From NCBI GenBank assembly GCA_013619125.1, contig JABXKS010000080.1, positions 1 through 64,000 of the forward strand: a stretch of 64,000 nucleotides of DNA. Direction: 5' to 3'. The stretch comes from Clostridiales bacterium. GTDB taxonomy: Bacteria > Bacillota > Clostridia > Tissierellales > GPF-1. Under the pieces are notes generated by a model. It made no database searches and was not told the origin of the DNA. It saw only the letters and a list, made by a program, of their open reading frames with translations. Position numbers and translations under genes: made by a program. This document shows, piece by piece, positions 31,782 to 39,738 of the stretch; positions within the stretch are counted from its first letter, which is position 1, and the number at the start of each line of letters is the position of its first letter.

Positions 31782-34256
31782 TTATAGAATATTCAATACC
31801 AAACACTTCTTAACCGCCAACGTCCTCCCCTTAACACCCAGTTTCTTGTAAATTGCAGATACATGCTTTTTAATCGTGATCTCTGCCAGATACAATTCAG
31901 TCGCAATCTCTCGATTGCTCTTCCCTTCGAGTATTAATTTCATAATCTCTTTTTCTTTGGGTGTCAGGACAATTGCTTTCCCGAACATTGTACTTGCCTT
32001 CTTCAGATTATCATAATATTGGTTCATCGCCTTCATCACTTTTCTCACATACAAATCTGTTTGATTTCGATTTTGATATTGCTCCATCAGCTCATAAAGA
32101 TCCCTCGTATATTCACAGAACGGTAAAACTACACTGTCCTCTTTTGCATAATTCAGAGCAGATTCAAGAGAACCAACCGCCGCATCATAGCCATACAAAT
32201 GGAACTTAGCAATCGCATCAAGTATAAAACCATGAATATACCCAAAAATATGATTGAATTTACGAAATACAGGGCTCATTTCCTCAACCAGCATTTCCAG
32301 CTTGACATATTCTTCATGCAAAAGAAGTGATTGGCCCGCAACAATATAATCAAACCCCCTTCCCCCGTACAAACCTTCACGATCGCCGATCTCATTATTT
32401 TTCAGCCATCCGACAATCCCACGTTCATCCTCAAGAAGATAATCGACATACCCCATTGCAAGATCAAACGAACATGTAAGAACAGATCGAGAGCTTTGGT
32501 CTCGCTCTACTTTCATTTCGACAATGGATTCCATCGCCAACTCTGGGTTGCCACTGGCAATATAGCTTCGGATCAATGCAAATCGGGCACATAGCAGAAA
32601 ATCCGTCCGCCCGCTCTTTAGGGCTTTGCAGATCGCCTTTTCTACTTGGACAATGGCTTGCTTAAAATCACAGGTTTCCAAATAAAATTCCGTCATAACC
32701 TGATCGGCAAGCCCTGCGCCACCCTCCCCGACAACAGACTCATCTGCACCATAGCTACGGTTGATATAGTTTGCAGTCTCTTGCAATCCTCCCGACGTTT
32801 TATGGTACATATACAAAAGATGAATTGAACCATAGAAAGCATTCCACTCCATACTGGAAAGAACCGATATTCCCTGCAGCCAGTTGAATGCTTTTTTATG
32901 ATGATCATGCATTTTATAGATATTATTAAATTCAAGATCACTCTTTGCCATTTCAATTTCACCATGAATCCAGTTCCACATATCGGGTGATAAATCCTGC
33001 CGACCATTGATAGAGGACTCTATTCCCTTCACCATCTGTTTTCCATCATCGCGATTAATATGCGTTAAATAATATCTAATATACTTGATATAGGCAATGG
33101 GGAACTGCAACTTGAGTTCCTCTGAGATCTCAGAAAATATTGCAGCTACCATCTTTGGATTGTTCTCCATCAACTCCATGCTTTTCGGTTTTTCTAACAC
33201 ACCCAATATTTGTTCATACGCCCCTGCCATCAACAGTTGCTTTAAGCCGTTGATCGGTTCACCTCGCCGCATGAGGCATTCTCCGGCTCGTTGATGTACC
33301 CTACACTTTTCAGCTTGATCAAAGGTCGTTTCAAATCGTCGATTCAGAACCACACGAAACATCTTTTGAAATTTATAACCATTCGCATCATGCTTGTACA
33401 TGACCAATCCGCAATCTTCGCAAACAGAACGAATCGCGTTCCGGTCTGGTCCGTCGACAACATGCACCGCTTGCTCCAAGGTAAATCCGCCAAGCACCGA
33501 CAATTTCATCAGCATGCACAGACCGTCATCCGATAAACCTTCGGCGATTGCATTTTCGATTAACCGTTCCAAACTGGAACCGAATTCAAACTTCCCATAT
33601 TGTATGTAATGATGCATCAGCAAATGTACCGCAGTGATCCACCCTTCCGATCTCTCGTATATTTGATCAATCATCGACTTGCTTGGAAACACCTGATTAA
33701 TCGAGAGAAGCGCTTTAATCTCTTCTTTTGTCATTAGCCAGACATCCGAATCAATGATTTTGCAAAACCCTTTCAGTTCAAGATCATCCACCTGCAGATT
33801 CAAGGAACTTCTCGACACAACAATAAGCGAGACATTCGCGATTCGATGCCGAATCAACATCTCGATAAATTGATCGAAGGCTTCACTTTTCACATGATGA
33901 TAATCATCGATAACAATGATGATCCTCTCGTTCGCTGAATACTTTTCAATGAGTCGGAATACCTTGTTCTGCTGCAATTGATTCAAAGGAAATCCCATTT
34001 GATGCAATTGCTCACCAAATTTAGGATCGCCTCTTGCGATCTGGTCTACCACCAAATTCCATAACAATTGTGGAGACTCTTCATCTTGGTGGATCGTAAG
34101 CCAGATGTGTTTCCCTCGAACATTTTCAAGAAACGCCTTAACTGCTGTGGTTTTTCCGAATCCCATCGGCGCAACAATCATGGTTAGCGGATATTCCAGC
34201 GCATCCTCTAACTGCTTGTTTCCACGGTTGCGTTGAAGGATAGCTCTTTTTTTCAT
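31782..34256 (-). CDS. MalT-type ATP-dependent LuxR-family regulator (STAND)
   Basis: An 824-residue signal-transduction ATPase. Walker A IVAPMGFGKTT is at ~residues 27-37 and Walker B IIVIDDYHH at ~110; a long helical, TPR-like middle (~300-740) is the likely ligand or partner sensor; the LuxR HTH (LTPKEKEIMKLILEGKSNRE then IATELYLAEITIKKH) is at ~755-815. MalT-like proteins activate transcription when inducer and ATP are bound. ATG 34256 is in a weak context (GGGGAT nine bases upstream); the longer frame to 34340 has no binding site. The neighbouring secreted-protein gene is a possible target. Confidence 0.88.
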   Translation of the reverse strand: MKKRAILQRNRGNKQLEDALEYPLTMIVAPMGFGKTTAVKAFLENVRGKHIWLTIHQDEESPQLLWNLVVDQIARGDPKFGEQLHQMGFPLNQLQQNKVFRLIEKYSANERIIIVIDDYHHVKSEAFDQFIEMLIRHRIANVSLIVVSRSSLNLQVDDLELKGFCKIIDSDVWLMTKEEIKALLSINQVFPSKSMIDQIYERSEGWITAVHLLMHHYIQYGKFEFGSSLERLIENAIAEGLSDDGLCMLMKLSVLGGFTLEQAVHVVDGPDRNAIRSVCEDCGLVMYKHDANGYKFQKMFRVVLNRRFETTFDQAEKCRVHQRAGECLMRRGEPINGLKQLLMAGAYEQILGVLEKPKSMELMENNPKMVAAIFSEISEELKLQFPIAYIKYIRYYLTHINRDDGKQMVKGIESSINGRQDLSPDMWNWIHGEIEMAKSDLEFNNIYKMHDHHKKAFNWLQGISVLSSMEWNAFYGSIHLLYMYHKTSGGLQETANYINRSYGADESVVGEGGAGLADQVMTEFYLETCDFKQAIVQVEKAICKALKSGRTDFLLCARFALIRSYIASGNPELAMESIVEMKVERDQSSRSVLTCSFDLAMGYVDYLLEDERGIVGWLKNNEIGDREGLYGGRGFDYIVAGQSLLLHEEYVKLEMLVEEMSPVFRKFNHIFGYIHGFILDAIAKFHLYGYDAAVGSLESALNYAKEDSVVLPFCEYTRDLYELMEQYQNRNQTDLYVRKVMKAMNQYYDNLKKASTMFGKAIVLTPKEKEIMKLILEGKSNREIATELYLAEITIKKHVSAIYKKLGVKGRTLAVKKCLVLNIL

Positions 34257-34618
34257 TACACTCAATCCCCAAATGATTACTCTATATTCACAATATCTTC
34301 TTCGTTTTGTCAGATCCGTGATATGACTATTCGCTGTCAAACTTTAAAAATGATAATCCCACAAAGTATCATACCCGTCCAGATAGCTCAACATAGTGTA
34401 AAAATAAAATACATTTTTTGTATTTTAACAACTATATCATTATATTTTAAACATATCACCGAGTAACCTTTCGATTAATCTAAACAAAAAAACGTCAACA
34501 AATGTCAACGTTTTTCTGTTTGGATGTAAAATAGACACTATTCAAATCTCATCAATTGTAACAAATCTGATTTCTAAATCAATATTCACCTTCTCCTTTT
34601 TTAACCAATCTCAATGGC
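34257..34618. other. Intergenic region upstream of the MalT-like gene
   Basis: A 362-base AT-rich gap between two minus-strand genes. It contains the terminator-like inverted repeat at 34486-34515. On the minus strand CTGACA and a weak -10 near 34280-34310 could be the regulator's promoter. No coding frame is convincing. Confidence 0.4.
34486..34515. terminator. A/T-flanked hairpin, probable terminator of the secreted-protein gene
   Basis: AAAAAACGT (34486-34494) pairs with ACGTTTTT (34508-34515); the loop holds a GTCAAC direct repeat. Both strands have T-runs. It lies ~100 bases past the stop at 34619. Confidence 0.55.
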
Positions 34619-35218
34619 CTAATCACAGATGATGATTCTGCGCCATCGAAAGTGACCGCATTGACAAATAACTTCGAGCTCGCTTGCACCGACTTCGACA
34701 CACCACTCTTGATACCCCGAATCATTACTTGAATCAATATCTAGCCAAACATCAAGCAACCCGTCATTGGCAATGAGTTCAACTGGAACATCAAATTCCG
34801 TGGTGCTCCACTCGCTACCTTTTCCCTCAAGATAACCCAAGGAAACACCGTCTGCAAATACTTCATCCATTTCAGGATCTGACAGATAATCAGCGTCAAC
34901 ATCAAACGCCTTAATTCTTAGTTTCGCCGATACAATGTGCAGCATAGGCAGATAATAGAATGGAACATTATGCTGCCAGCCAAAATCTTGATTGAACCAT
35001 CTACACTCACCAAATTCCTCTACGTCGTCCAAATCTTGGAAATACACGCAGTAAGGGCGATCTGGCATGCAGTGCCTAAACTTCGGCGGTTCCGGTCGTG
35101 GCATACATTCCATTTCCGGAGTGTCAAATGCAAACGCACTCGTTGATAATGCAAACAACATAGTTAAACACAAAGCAATTAATAGTGTTGTCTTTTTCTT
35201 TGATTTCAAAATCTTCAT
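34619..35218 (-). CDS. Cysteine-rich secreted protein of unknown function
   Basis: A 199-residue exported protein with a clear signal peptide (cleavage after STSAFA, ~residue 30). The mature part has eight cysteines, including pairs near both ends (CMPRPEPPKFRHC; CQCGHF), suggesting disulfides. The middle (AKLRIKAFDVDADYLSDPEM, then FADGVSLGYLEG and a WCVEVG strand) has the look of a beta-sandwich with Asp-rich, possibly calcium-binding turns. No family recognised. ATG follows ATGAGGAGG. Its leader carries two inverted repeats, so it is likely regulated, perhaps by the MalT-like protein next door. Confidence 0.78.
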   Translation of the reverse strand: MKILKSKKKTTLLIALCLTMLFALSTSAFAFDTPEMECMPRPEPPKFRHCMPDRPYCVYFQDLDDVEEFGECRWFNQDFGWQHNVPFYYLPMLHIVSAKLRIKAFDVDADYLSDPEMDEVFADGVSLGYLEGKGSEWSTTEFDVPVELIANDGLLDVWLDIDSSNDSGYQEWCVEVGASELEVICQCGHFRWRRIIICD

Positions 35219-35234
35219 CTTTACCTCCTCATTT

Positions 35235-35248
35235 ATTCATTAATGAAT
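35235..35248. repeat. ATTCATTAATGAAT palindrome in the secreted-protein leader
   Basis: A perfect 14-bp palindrome eight bases upstream of the GGAGG of the gene at 34619-35218. As RNA it could form a hairpin next to the ribosome binding site; as DNA it could be an operator. Confidence 0.5.
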
Positions 35249-35288
35249 CGATTCACCATTATTGTAGTTTGTTTTTGCAGACAAGTCT

Positions 35289-35306
35289 ATTATACAACCG
35301 TATAAT
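35289..35306. promoter_or_regulatory. ATTATAC-N4-GTATAAT inverted repeat over a candidate -10
   Basis: Perfect 7-4-7 inverted repeat. On the minus strand its proximal arm reads GTATAAT and contains a TATAAT hexamer, so a protein bound here would cover the promoter. Confidence 0.45.
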
Positions 35307-35443
35307 TCGTATTATGTAAACACATCTTTAAATTTTCTCTATCTATATAAACCTGTGAATTTTATCCTTTCTCTGCTCTGCAAATCTATATTGAAATTCC
35401 TCTCCTTTCAATCCCAATTTGCATAATGGCTGCCGCTCTGCAT

Positions 35444-35474
35444 AAAAAAGCCACTTCATCACTGAAGTGGCTTT
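35444..35474 (-). terminator. Terminator of the esterase-patatin operon
   Basis: AAAGCCACTTCA-TCAC-TGAAGTGGCTTT with a minus-strand T-run, ~50 bases past the patatin stop. Confidence 0.9.
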
Positions 35475-35522
35475 CGAATACTGAATTCTTTCTAAATTGA
35501 AGATCCTTTTCATACTATACGC

Positions 35523-36725
35523 TTAACAAAAGACATGTTTCATAATCTGATAGAACAGTTCTTCCCTCACCTGCTTGCTGACAATGCCCCCGTATGGAAT
35601 CTTGCGGACAAAGCTAGAAACGTCGGATGTTTCTTTCGTCTCGTAACGATCACAGACCAAGCGATAAAAATCGCTAAATTCATAGATTTCAAACCGCGGA
35701 ATCTCAAGTTGCGCGGCAACGTGATCCAAAAGGCGAATTGCAATTTCATCGTAATCGTCCTTTGCATCCACCTCCAAATACCGAGCAACCATGGGAATCA
35801 CCTTCTCCAAAAGAAGACGCTTTGCCGGCATATCCTCGTCAAGCCCCATCTCTTCTGCGATATTTTGAATGACCTCATCTTCAAGAGCAAACAAGTAATT
35901 TAAGATATCACCGGCCGTTCGATCCATTCGCAAATAGTAGCGATCTCCCCGCAATTTTTGAAAATGACGATAGACATCATAATACCCCAACTGAAGGTTG
36001 TGGTGCGTTTTTTCCTGAGTGAAATCAAAAGTCCCTCCCAGATTTTCTCTTGGCGCGATTTCAATCATGTTGACGCGGCCTGTATCATATCGCTGCTTCA
36101 TGCCCATTCCAAAGATTCGAATCGCAATGATGTTCACATATCCCCGGCGCATCAACAAATTAATCGGTAGATTGTCGTACATCCCGCCATCCGTGAATTT
36201 TTTTCCGAGCAAGGGTTCATTTTTAAAAGCAGGGTGATTGGCGCTCGCCAATACATACTCCGAAATTTCTCCAGGTGGGATTTCATTTTTATACAATTCC
36301 AGCGCCTTGAAATCCGTCAAGGAAATAGTCACCAAGCCAAAATCCACAGGGGAACGCCGTAACTTTTCTTCATCGAGATATTCCATAACCAAGGCTTTTA
36401 ATGGTGCCGTTTCAATTCCGCCGTCCTTAACAATCCTCGTAATCCTCGTTCGTATGGTTTTCCAATCTTCCCTCTCTAATTGCAGATTCACCAATTTCTC
36501 ATACTCGGAATCCGTCATGTCCACAACCAGCGATGGTTTCATGTTTTCCCATAATTCATAGGCTCGTTTAAAATCACCTTGGGCGATCATCGCTCCATTC
36601 AAAGCGCCAACCGAGGTTCCCGCAACCGCTTCAAATTCAAATCCCAATTCATAAAGCGCCTTCACCGCACCAATTTGATACGCTCCTTTTGCGCCGCCAC
36701 CTTCTAATGCCAATGCATATCGCAT
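35523..36725 (-). CDS. Patatin-like phospholipase
   Basis: A 400-residue cytoplasmic lipid acyl hydrolase. The oxyanion-hole motif is GGGAKGAYQIG (~9-19), the nucleophile Ser38 lies in AGTSVGALNG, and the dyad Asp in TDGGMYDNLPI (~175). The C-terminal third, rich in charged residues, is outside the core domain. It begins two bases after the esterase stop, with ACAGGAGG upstream, so two lipid or ester hydrolases are made together. Confidence 0.92.
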   Translation of the reverse strand: MRYALALEGGGAKGAYQIGAVKALYELGFEFEAVAGTSVGALNGAMIAQGDFKRAYELWENMKPSLVVDMTDSEYEKLVNLQLEREDWKTIRTRITRIVKDGGIETAPLKALVMEYLDEEKLRRSPVDFGLVTISLTDFKALELYKNEIPPGEISEYVLASANHPAFKNEPLLGKKFTDGGMYDNLPINLLMRRGYVNIIAIRIFGMGMKQRYDTGRVNMIEIAPRENLGGTFDFTQEKTHHNLQLGYYDVYRHFQKLRGDRYYLRMDRTAGDILNYLFALEDEVIQNIAEEMGLDEDMPAKRLLLEKVIPMVARYLEVDAKDDYDEIAIRLLDHVAAQLEIPRFEIYEFSDFYRLVCDRYETKETSDVSSFVRKIPYGGIVSKQVREELFYQIMKHVFC

Positions 36726-36727
36726 GC

Positions 36728-37507
36728 CTAGCCCTCCTGTTTCTCAATTGGTAGCCACGCCAACACCCGTTGAATATTCCGATCCCAAAAATCCCACTTG
36801 TGCATGCCCGGCTCTTCAAATACCTTCACCTGAATATCCTGAGACTGTAACCCTTCCAAAAAATGCAGATGGCTGGGATACAAAAAATCTTCCGTGCCGC
36901 ATAATACGAAAAGTTCTGGCAAGTCACCTCGTGTTTTTGCTTGCTTCATCAGGGTAAATAAATCATTGGGACTTCCTTCGAATCGATCTAAATCTCCAAA
37001 GATATTTTCCATCTCCGGACGAATTGCATCCATTTCCGGTGCTCCCTGTGAAATCTGATATTGATAAAAAAGATCCACCGCGCCAGAAAGGCTGGCAGCA
37101 TAACTAAATCGATCCGGACAGCCCAATGCCCATTTCATGGCGCCATAGCCACCCATGGACAAACCGGCGACGAATCGATCTTCTCTTCTTTTTGACAATG
37201 GAAAATAATACTCCATCATCGTGGGCAATTCCTCTGAAAGAAAGGTCCAATAGGGATAGCCAACCGCCATATCCGTATAAAAGCTTCGATGCACCTCCGG
37301 CATAACAATCGCAATCTTATACTCCGATGCATAACGCTCAATTGCTGTTTTTCTAGACCAAGAACTATAATTCCCCGAGAGCCCGTGCAATAGATACAAG
37401 GTGGGTAATTCTGACGGCAGGGTTTCAACCTGATCCGGAAGAATCACATTGACGGACATCTCGAGATCCAATATTTTTGAATCAATTTGGCAATGAAGTA
37501 AGGCCAT
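36728..37507 (-). CDS. Alpha/beta-hydrolase esterase (esterase D / tributyrin esterase type)
   Basis: A 259-residue cytoplasmic esterase of the putative-esterase (PF00756) group. Oxyanion loop LLHGLSGNYSSW (~39-50), nucleophile Ser117 in AGLSMGGYGAMKWAL, acid Asp in LCGTEDFLY and His in MHKWDFW near residue 240. Members act on short acyl esters, S-formylglutathione or, in wall-linked cases, acetylated sugars. First gene of the esterase-patatin operon; GAGGAGGAAG precedes the ATG. Confidence 0.9.
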   Translation of the reverse strand: MALLHCQIDSKILDLEMSVNVILPDQVETLPSELPTLYLLHGLSGNYSSWSRKTAIERYASEYKIAIVMPEVHRSFYTDMAVGYPYWTFLSEELPTMMEYYFPLSKRREDRFVAGLSMGGYGAMKWALGCPDRFSYAASLSGAVDLFYQYQISQGAPEMDAIRPEMENIFGDLDRFEGSPNDLFTLMKQAKTRGDLPELFVLCGTEDFLYPSHLHFLEGLQSQDIQVKVFEEPGMHKWDFWDRNIQRVLAWLPIEKQEG

Positions 37508-37542
37508 TTCTCTTCCTCCTCGTAGTTTTTCTGCTTTTTTTC

Positions 37543-37571
37543 AGTATAGCAGATTCCTGAATTTGAACCAA
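37543..37571 (-). promoter_or_regulatory. Promoter of the esterase-patatin operon
   Basis: Minus strand TTGGTT (37571-37566), 17 bases, TATACT (37548-37543). Confidence 0.65.
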
Positions 37572-37573
37572 AA

Positions 37574-37606
37574 TGCACGAAAACTTGCACAAAACATCAA
37601 AATGCA
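37574..37606. promoter_or_regulatory. ATGCA-N8-TGCA site next to the esterase promoter
   Basis: TGCACGAAAACTTGCA (37574-37589), preceded by A, adjoins the esterase -35; a half-site ATGCAAG follows at 37602-37608. The same spacing recurs at 37711-37726 beside the acn promoter. Confidence 0.55.
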
Positions 37607-37631
37607 AGTATCCTTTGTCAACCATTCATTA

Positions 37632-37645
37632 TGAAAACATTTTCA
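37632..37645. promoter_or_regulatory. cre-like site upstream of acn
   Basis: TGAAAACATTTTCA fits TGWAANCGNTNWCA except A for the central G. It lies ~90 bases upstream of the acn -35. Carbon-catabolite control of citrate-branch genes by CcpA is known in Firmicutes. Confidence 0.5.
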
Positions 37646-37690
37646 CAATGCGTTTTTTAACCACTTTACCAAAATAAAGCAGTCTCAACA

Positions 37691-37704
37691 CCTTGAATTC
37701 AAGG
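37691..37704. repeat. CCTTGAATTCAAGG palindrome
   Basis: A perfect 14-bp palindrome ~35 bases upstream of the acn -35, next to the ATGCA-N8-TGCA site. Possible operator; no regulator assigned. Confidence 0.5.
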
Positions 37705-37710
37705 GATTTA

Positions 37711-37726
37711 TGCATGTTTTCTTGCA
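37711..37726. promoter_or_regulatory. ATGCA-N8-TGCAT site next to the acn promoter
   Basis: TGCATGTTTTCTTGCA flanked by A and T, i.e. ATGCA-N8-TGCAT, ten bases upstream of the acn -35. A wider-spaced pair (ATGCAA at 37767-37772, TTGCAT at 37788-37793) brackets the start site and reaches the ribosome binding site. Confidence 0.55.
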
Positions 37727-37736
37727 TTATTCCCCT

Positions 37737-37765
37737 TTGACTAATCATTCTGAAAGCTTTATAAT
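37737..37765 (+). promoter_or_regulatory. Promoter of the acn-icd-citrate synthase operon
   Basis: TTGACT (37737-37742), 17 bases, TATAAT (37760-37765), an almost perfect vegetative promoter. Confidence 0.88.
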
Positions 37766-37803
37766 AATGCAATAAGAATAAAATTTCTTGCATGGAGGAT
37801 ACA

Positions 37804-39738
37804 ATGGGAAAAACATTAGCGTACAAAATTCTGGAAAAAAATTTACAAGTTGGCACATTGACACAAGGAGAAGAACTCTCCATCCGCGTCAACCAAACTT
37901 TGACTCAAGATTCAACGGGCACCATGGTTTATTTACAATTGGAAGCAATGGGCATTGATTCCATCAAAACCGATCGATCCGTTGCCTATATCGATCACAA
38001 TACCTTGCAAGCCGGTTTTGAAAACGCAGACGATCATCTCTTTATTCAAACTGCGGCTGCCAAGTACGGCATCGTCTTCTCAAAACCCGGAAACGGGATC
38101 TGTCACCAATTGCATCTGGAACGTTTCGGCAAGCCTGGCGAAGTATTAATCGGCTCCGACAGCCATACCCCAACAGGCGGTGGAATCGGCATGATTGCCA
38201 TCGGTTCCGGTGGATTGGATGTTGCCGTCGCTATGGCGAAGGGCAGCTATCCTATGAAAGCACCAAAGGTATACGAAATCCATTTAATCGGCAGCTTACC
38301 GCCATGGTCTTCTGCAAAAGACGTGATTTTAGAAGTCCTTAGAAACCTCAGTGTAAAAGGCGGCGTCGGTTATATTATCGAATACACCGGCGAAGGTGTA
38401 AAATCCCTGTCCGTAACGGACCGGGCCACCATCACCAATATGGGCGCCGAACTGGGCGCAACGACATCAATCTTCCCTTCAGATGAACAAACGCTAGATT
38501 TTCTAACTCGCCAAGGACGCGCGGGAGACTATCAACCCCTGGCAGCCGATGAGGATGCCGTTTATGACGCACGCTTGGAAATCGACCTGTCCACCCTGGT
38601 GCCTATGGTTGCAAAACCCCATAGCCCGGATGCAGTTGCAACACTTTCAGAAATTGCTGGCATGAAGGTGGATCAAGTGGCCATTGGAAGCTGTACAAAC
38701 TCTTCCTATACCGACCTGATGAAGGTAGCTACCATTTTAAAAGGCAAGAGCGTTCATCCGAATGTCAGTCTGGTTATTTCTCCAGGATCTAGCAATATCC
38801 TGAAAATGATGAGCGATAACGGAGCCCTCGGTGATTTGATCGCCGCCGGCGCGCGAATCTTAGAAGCGGCTTGTGGACCATGTATTGGCATGGGACAAGC
38901 GCCGAAGAGCGGAGCCATCTCCCTTCGTACCTTCAATCGAAACTTCCAGGGCCGATGTGGCACCATGGATGCAGACGTCTATCTGGTCAGTCCCGAAATG
39001 GCGGCAATCGCAGCCATCACAGGTGAAGTTACCCTGCCCGCAGAATATGGCATGGAAGCACCGGCCATCGTCCTACCAGAAACCTTTGCGAATTTTGAAA
39101 ACTACTTGATCTATCCTCCAGAAGATCGAAGCGGATTGTCCGTTGTGATGGGACCGAACATCAAACCTTTCCCACTCAGCGGCGATCTACCTGAAAGTCT
39201 ATCGGGTTCGTTATTATTAAAAACAGGAGACAATATCACCACGGATGACATTATGCCATCCAACGCCAAGCTATTGCCGTTCCGATCGAATATTCCGGAA
39301 TTATCGAAGTATTGCTTCGGCACCATCATTCCAGATTTCAAAATGCGAGCGGAAGCTGCAGGCGGAGGATTCGTTATCGGCGGTGACAATTATGGACAGG
39401 GCTCCTCGCGTGAGCATGCCGCCCTTGTACCGCTTTATCTGGGTGTGAAGGCTGTCATTGTCAAATCATTTGCAAGGATCCATAAAAAAAACCTGATCAA
39501 CTCAGGAATTCTTCCTTTGGTCTTCGTTAATCCTGCAGATTACGATCGATTCAATGAGACCGATGAATTAAAATTCAATGCGGTTCATGATGCATTGGAT
39601 GGAAAAGCGTCCTTTGACTTGGTCAATGAAACCCAAGGCTTCGTTTGCAAAGTTGCCTTTGAAGGTTCCACTCGGGATGTTGAAGTCCTTAAAATTGGCG
39701 GTACCTTGAATTTCACAAAAAAGGAGATCCTATCATGA
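37804..39738 (+). CDS. acnA: Aconitate hydratase
   Basis: Converts citrate to isocitrate. At 644 residues it is the shorter monomeric form found in clostridia. Cluster ligands are in GSCTNSSYTD (~residue 298) and ACGPCIGMG (~360); active-site segments TQDSTGTMV, SDSHTPTGGGIGMIAIG and YGQGSSREHAAL are all present. ATG 37804 follows GGAGG by seven bases (four upstream codons excluded). First gene of a three-gene operon with icd, which it overlaps by 4 bp. The gene symbol follows common usage and could equally be given as acn. Confidence 0.95.
   Translation: MGKTLAYKILEKNLQVGTLTQGEELSIRVNQTLTQDSTGTMVYLQLEAMGIDSIKTDRSVAYIDHNTLQAGFENADDHLFIQTAAAKYGIVFSKPGNGICHQLHLERFGKPGEVLIGSDSHTPTGGGIGMIAIGSGGLDVAVAMAKGSYPMKAPKVYEIHLIGSLPPWSSAKDVILEVLRNLSVKGGVGYIIEYTGEGVKSLSVTDRATITNMGAELGATTSIFPSDEQTLDFLTRQGRAGDYQPLAADEDAVYDARLEIDLSTLVPMVAKPHSPDAVATLSEIAGMKVDQVAIGSCTNSSYTDLMKVATILKGKSVHPNVSLVISPGSSNILKMMSDNGALGDLIAAGARILEAACGPCIGMGQAPKSGAISLRTFNRNFQGRCGTMDADVYLVSPEMAAIAAITGEVTLPAEYGMEAPAIVLPETFANFENYLIYPPEDRSGLSVVMGPNIKPFPLSGDLPESLSGSLLLKTGDNITTDDIMPSNAKLLPFRSNIPELSKYCFGTIIPDFKMRAEAAGGGFVIGGDNYGQGSSREHAALVPLYLGVKAVIVKSFARIHKKNLINSGILPLVFVNPADYDRFNETDELKFNAVHDALDGKASFDLVNETQGFVCKVAFEGSTRDVEVLKIGGTLNFTKKEILS

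Larger units (their letters stand above)
35219..35522. other. Control region of the secreted-protein gene and end of the patatin operon
   Basis: A 304-base gap holding the patatin terminator (35444-35474) and two inverted repeats (35235-35248 and 35289-35306). Within the latter, minus-strand TATAAT is a plausible -10 for the secreted-protein gene, leaving a ~75-base leader; no strong -35 is visible, as expected for an activator-dependent promoter. Confidence 0.5.

Noticed and set aside
37508-37803. Riboswitch in the acn leader
   Set aside because: The -10 is at 37760-37765, leaving only ~30 bases of leader; the repeats upstream are DNA sites, not RNA.
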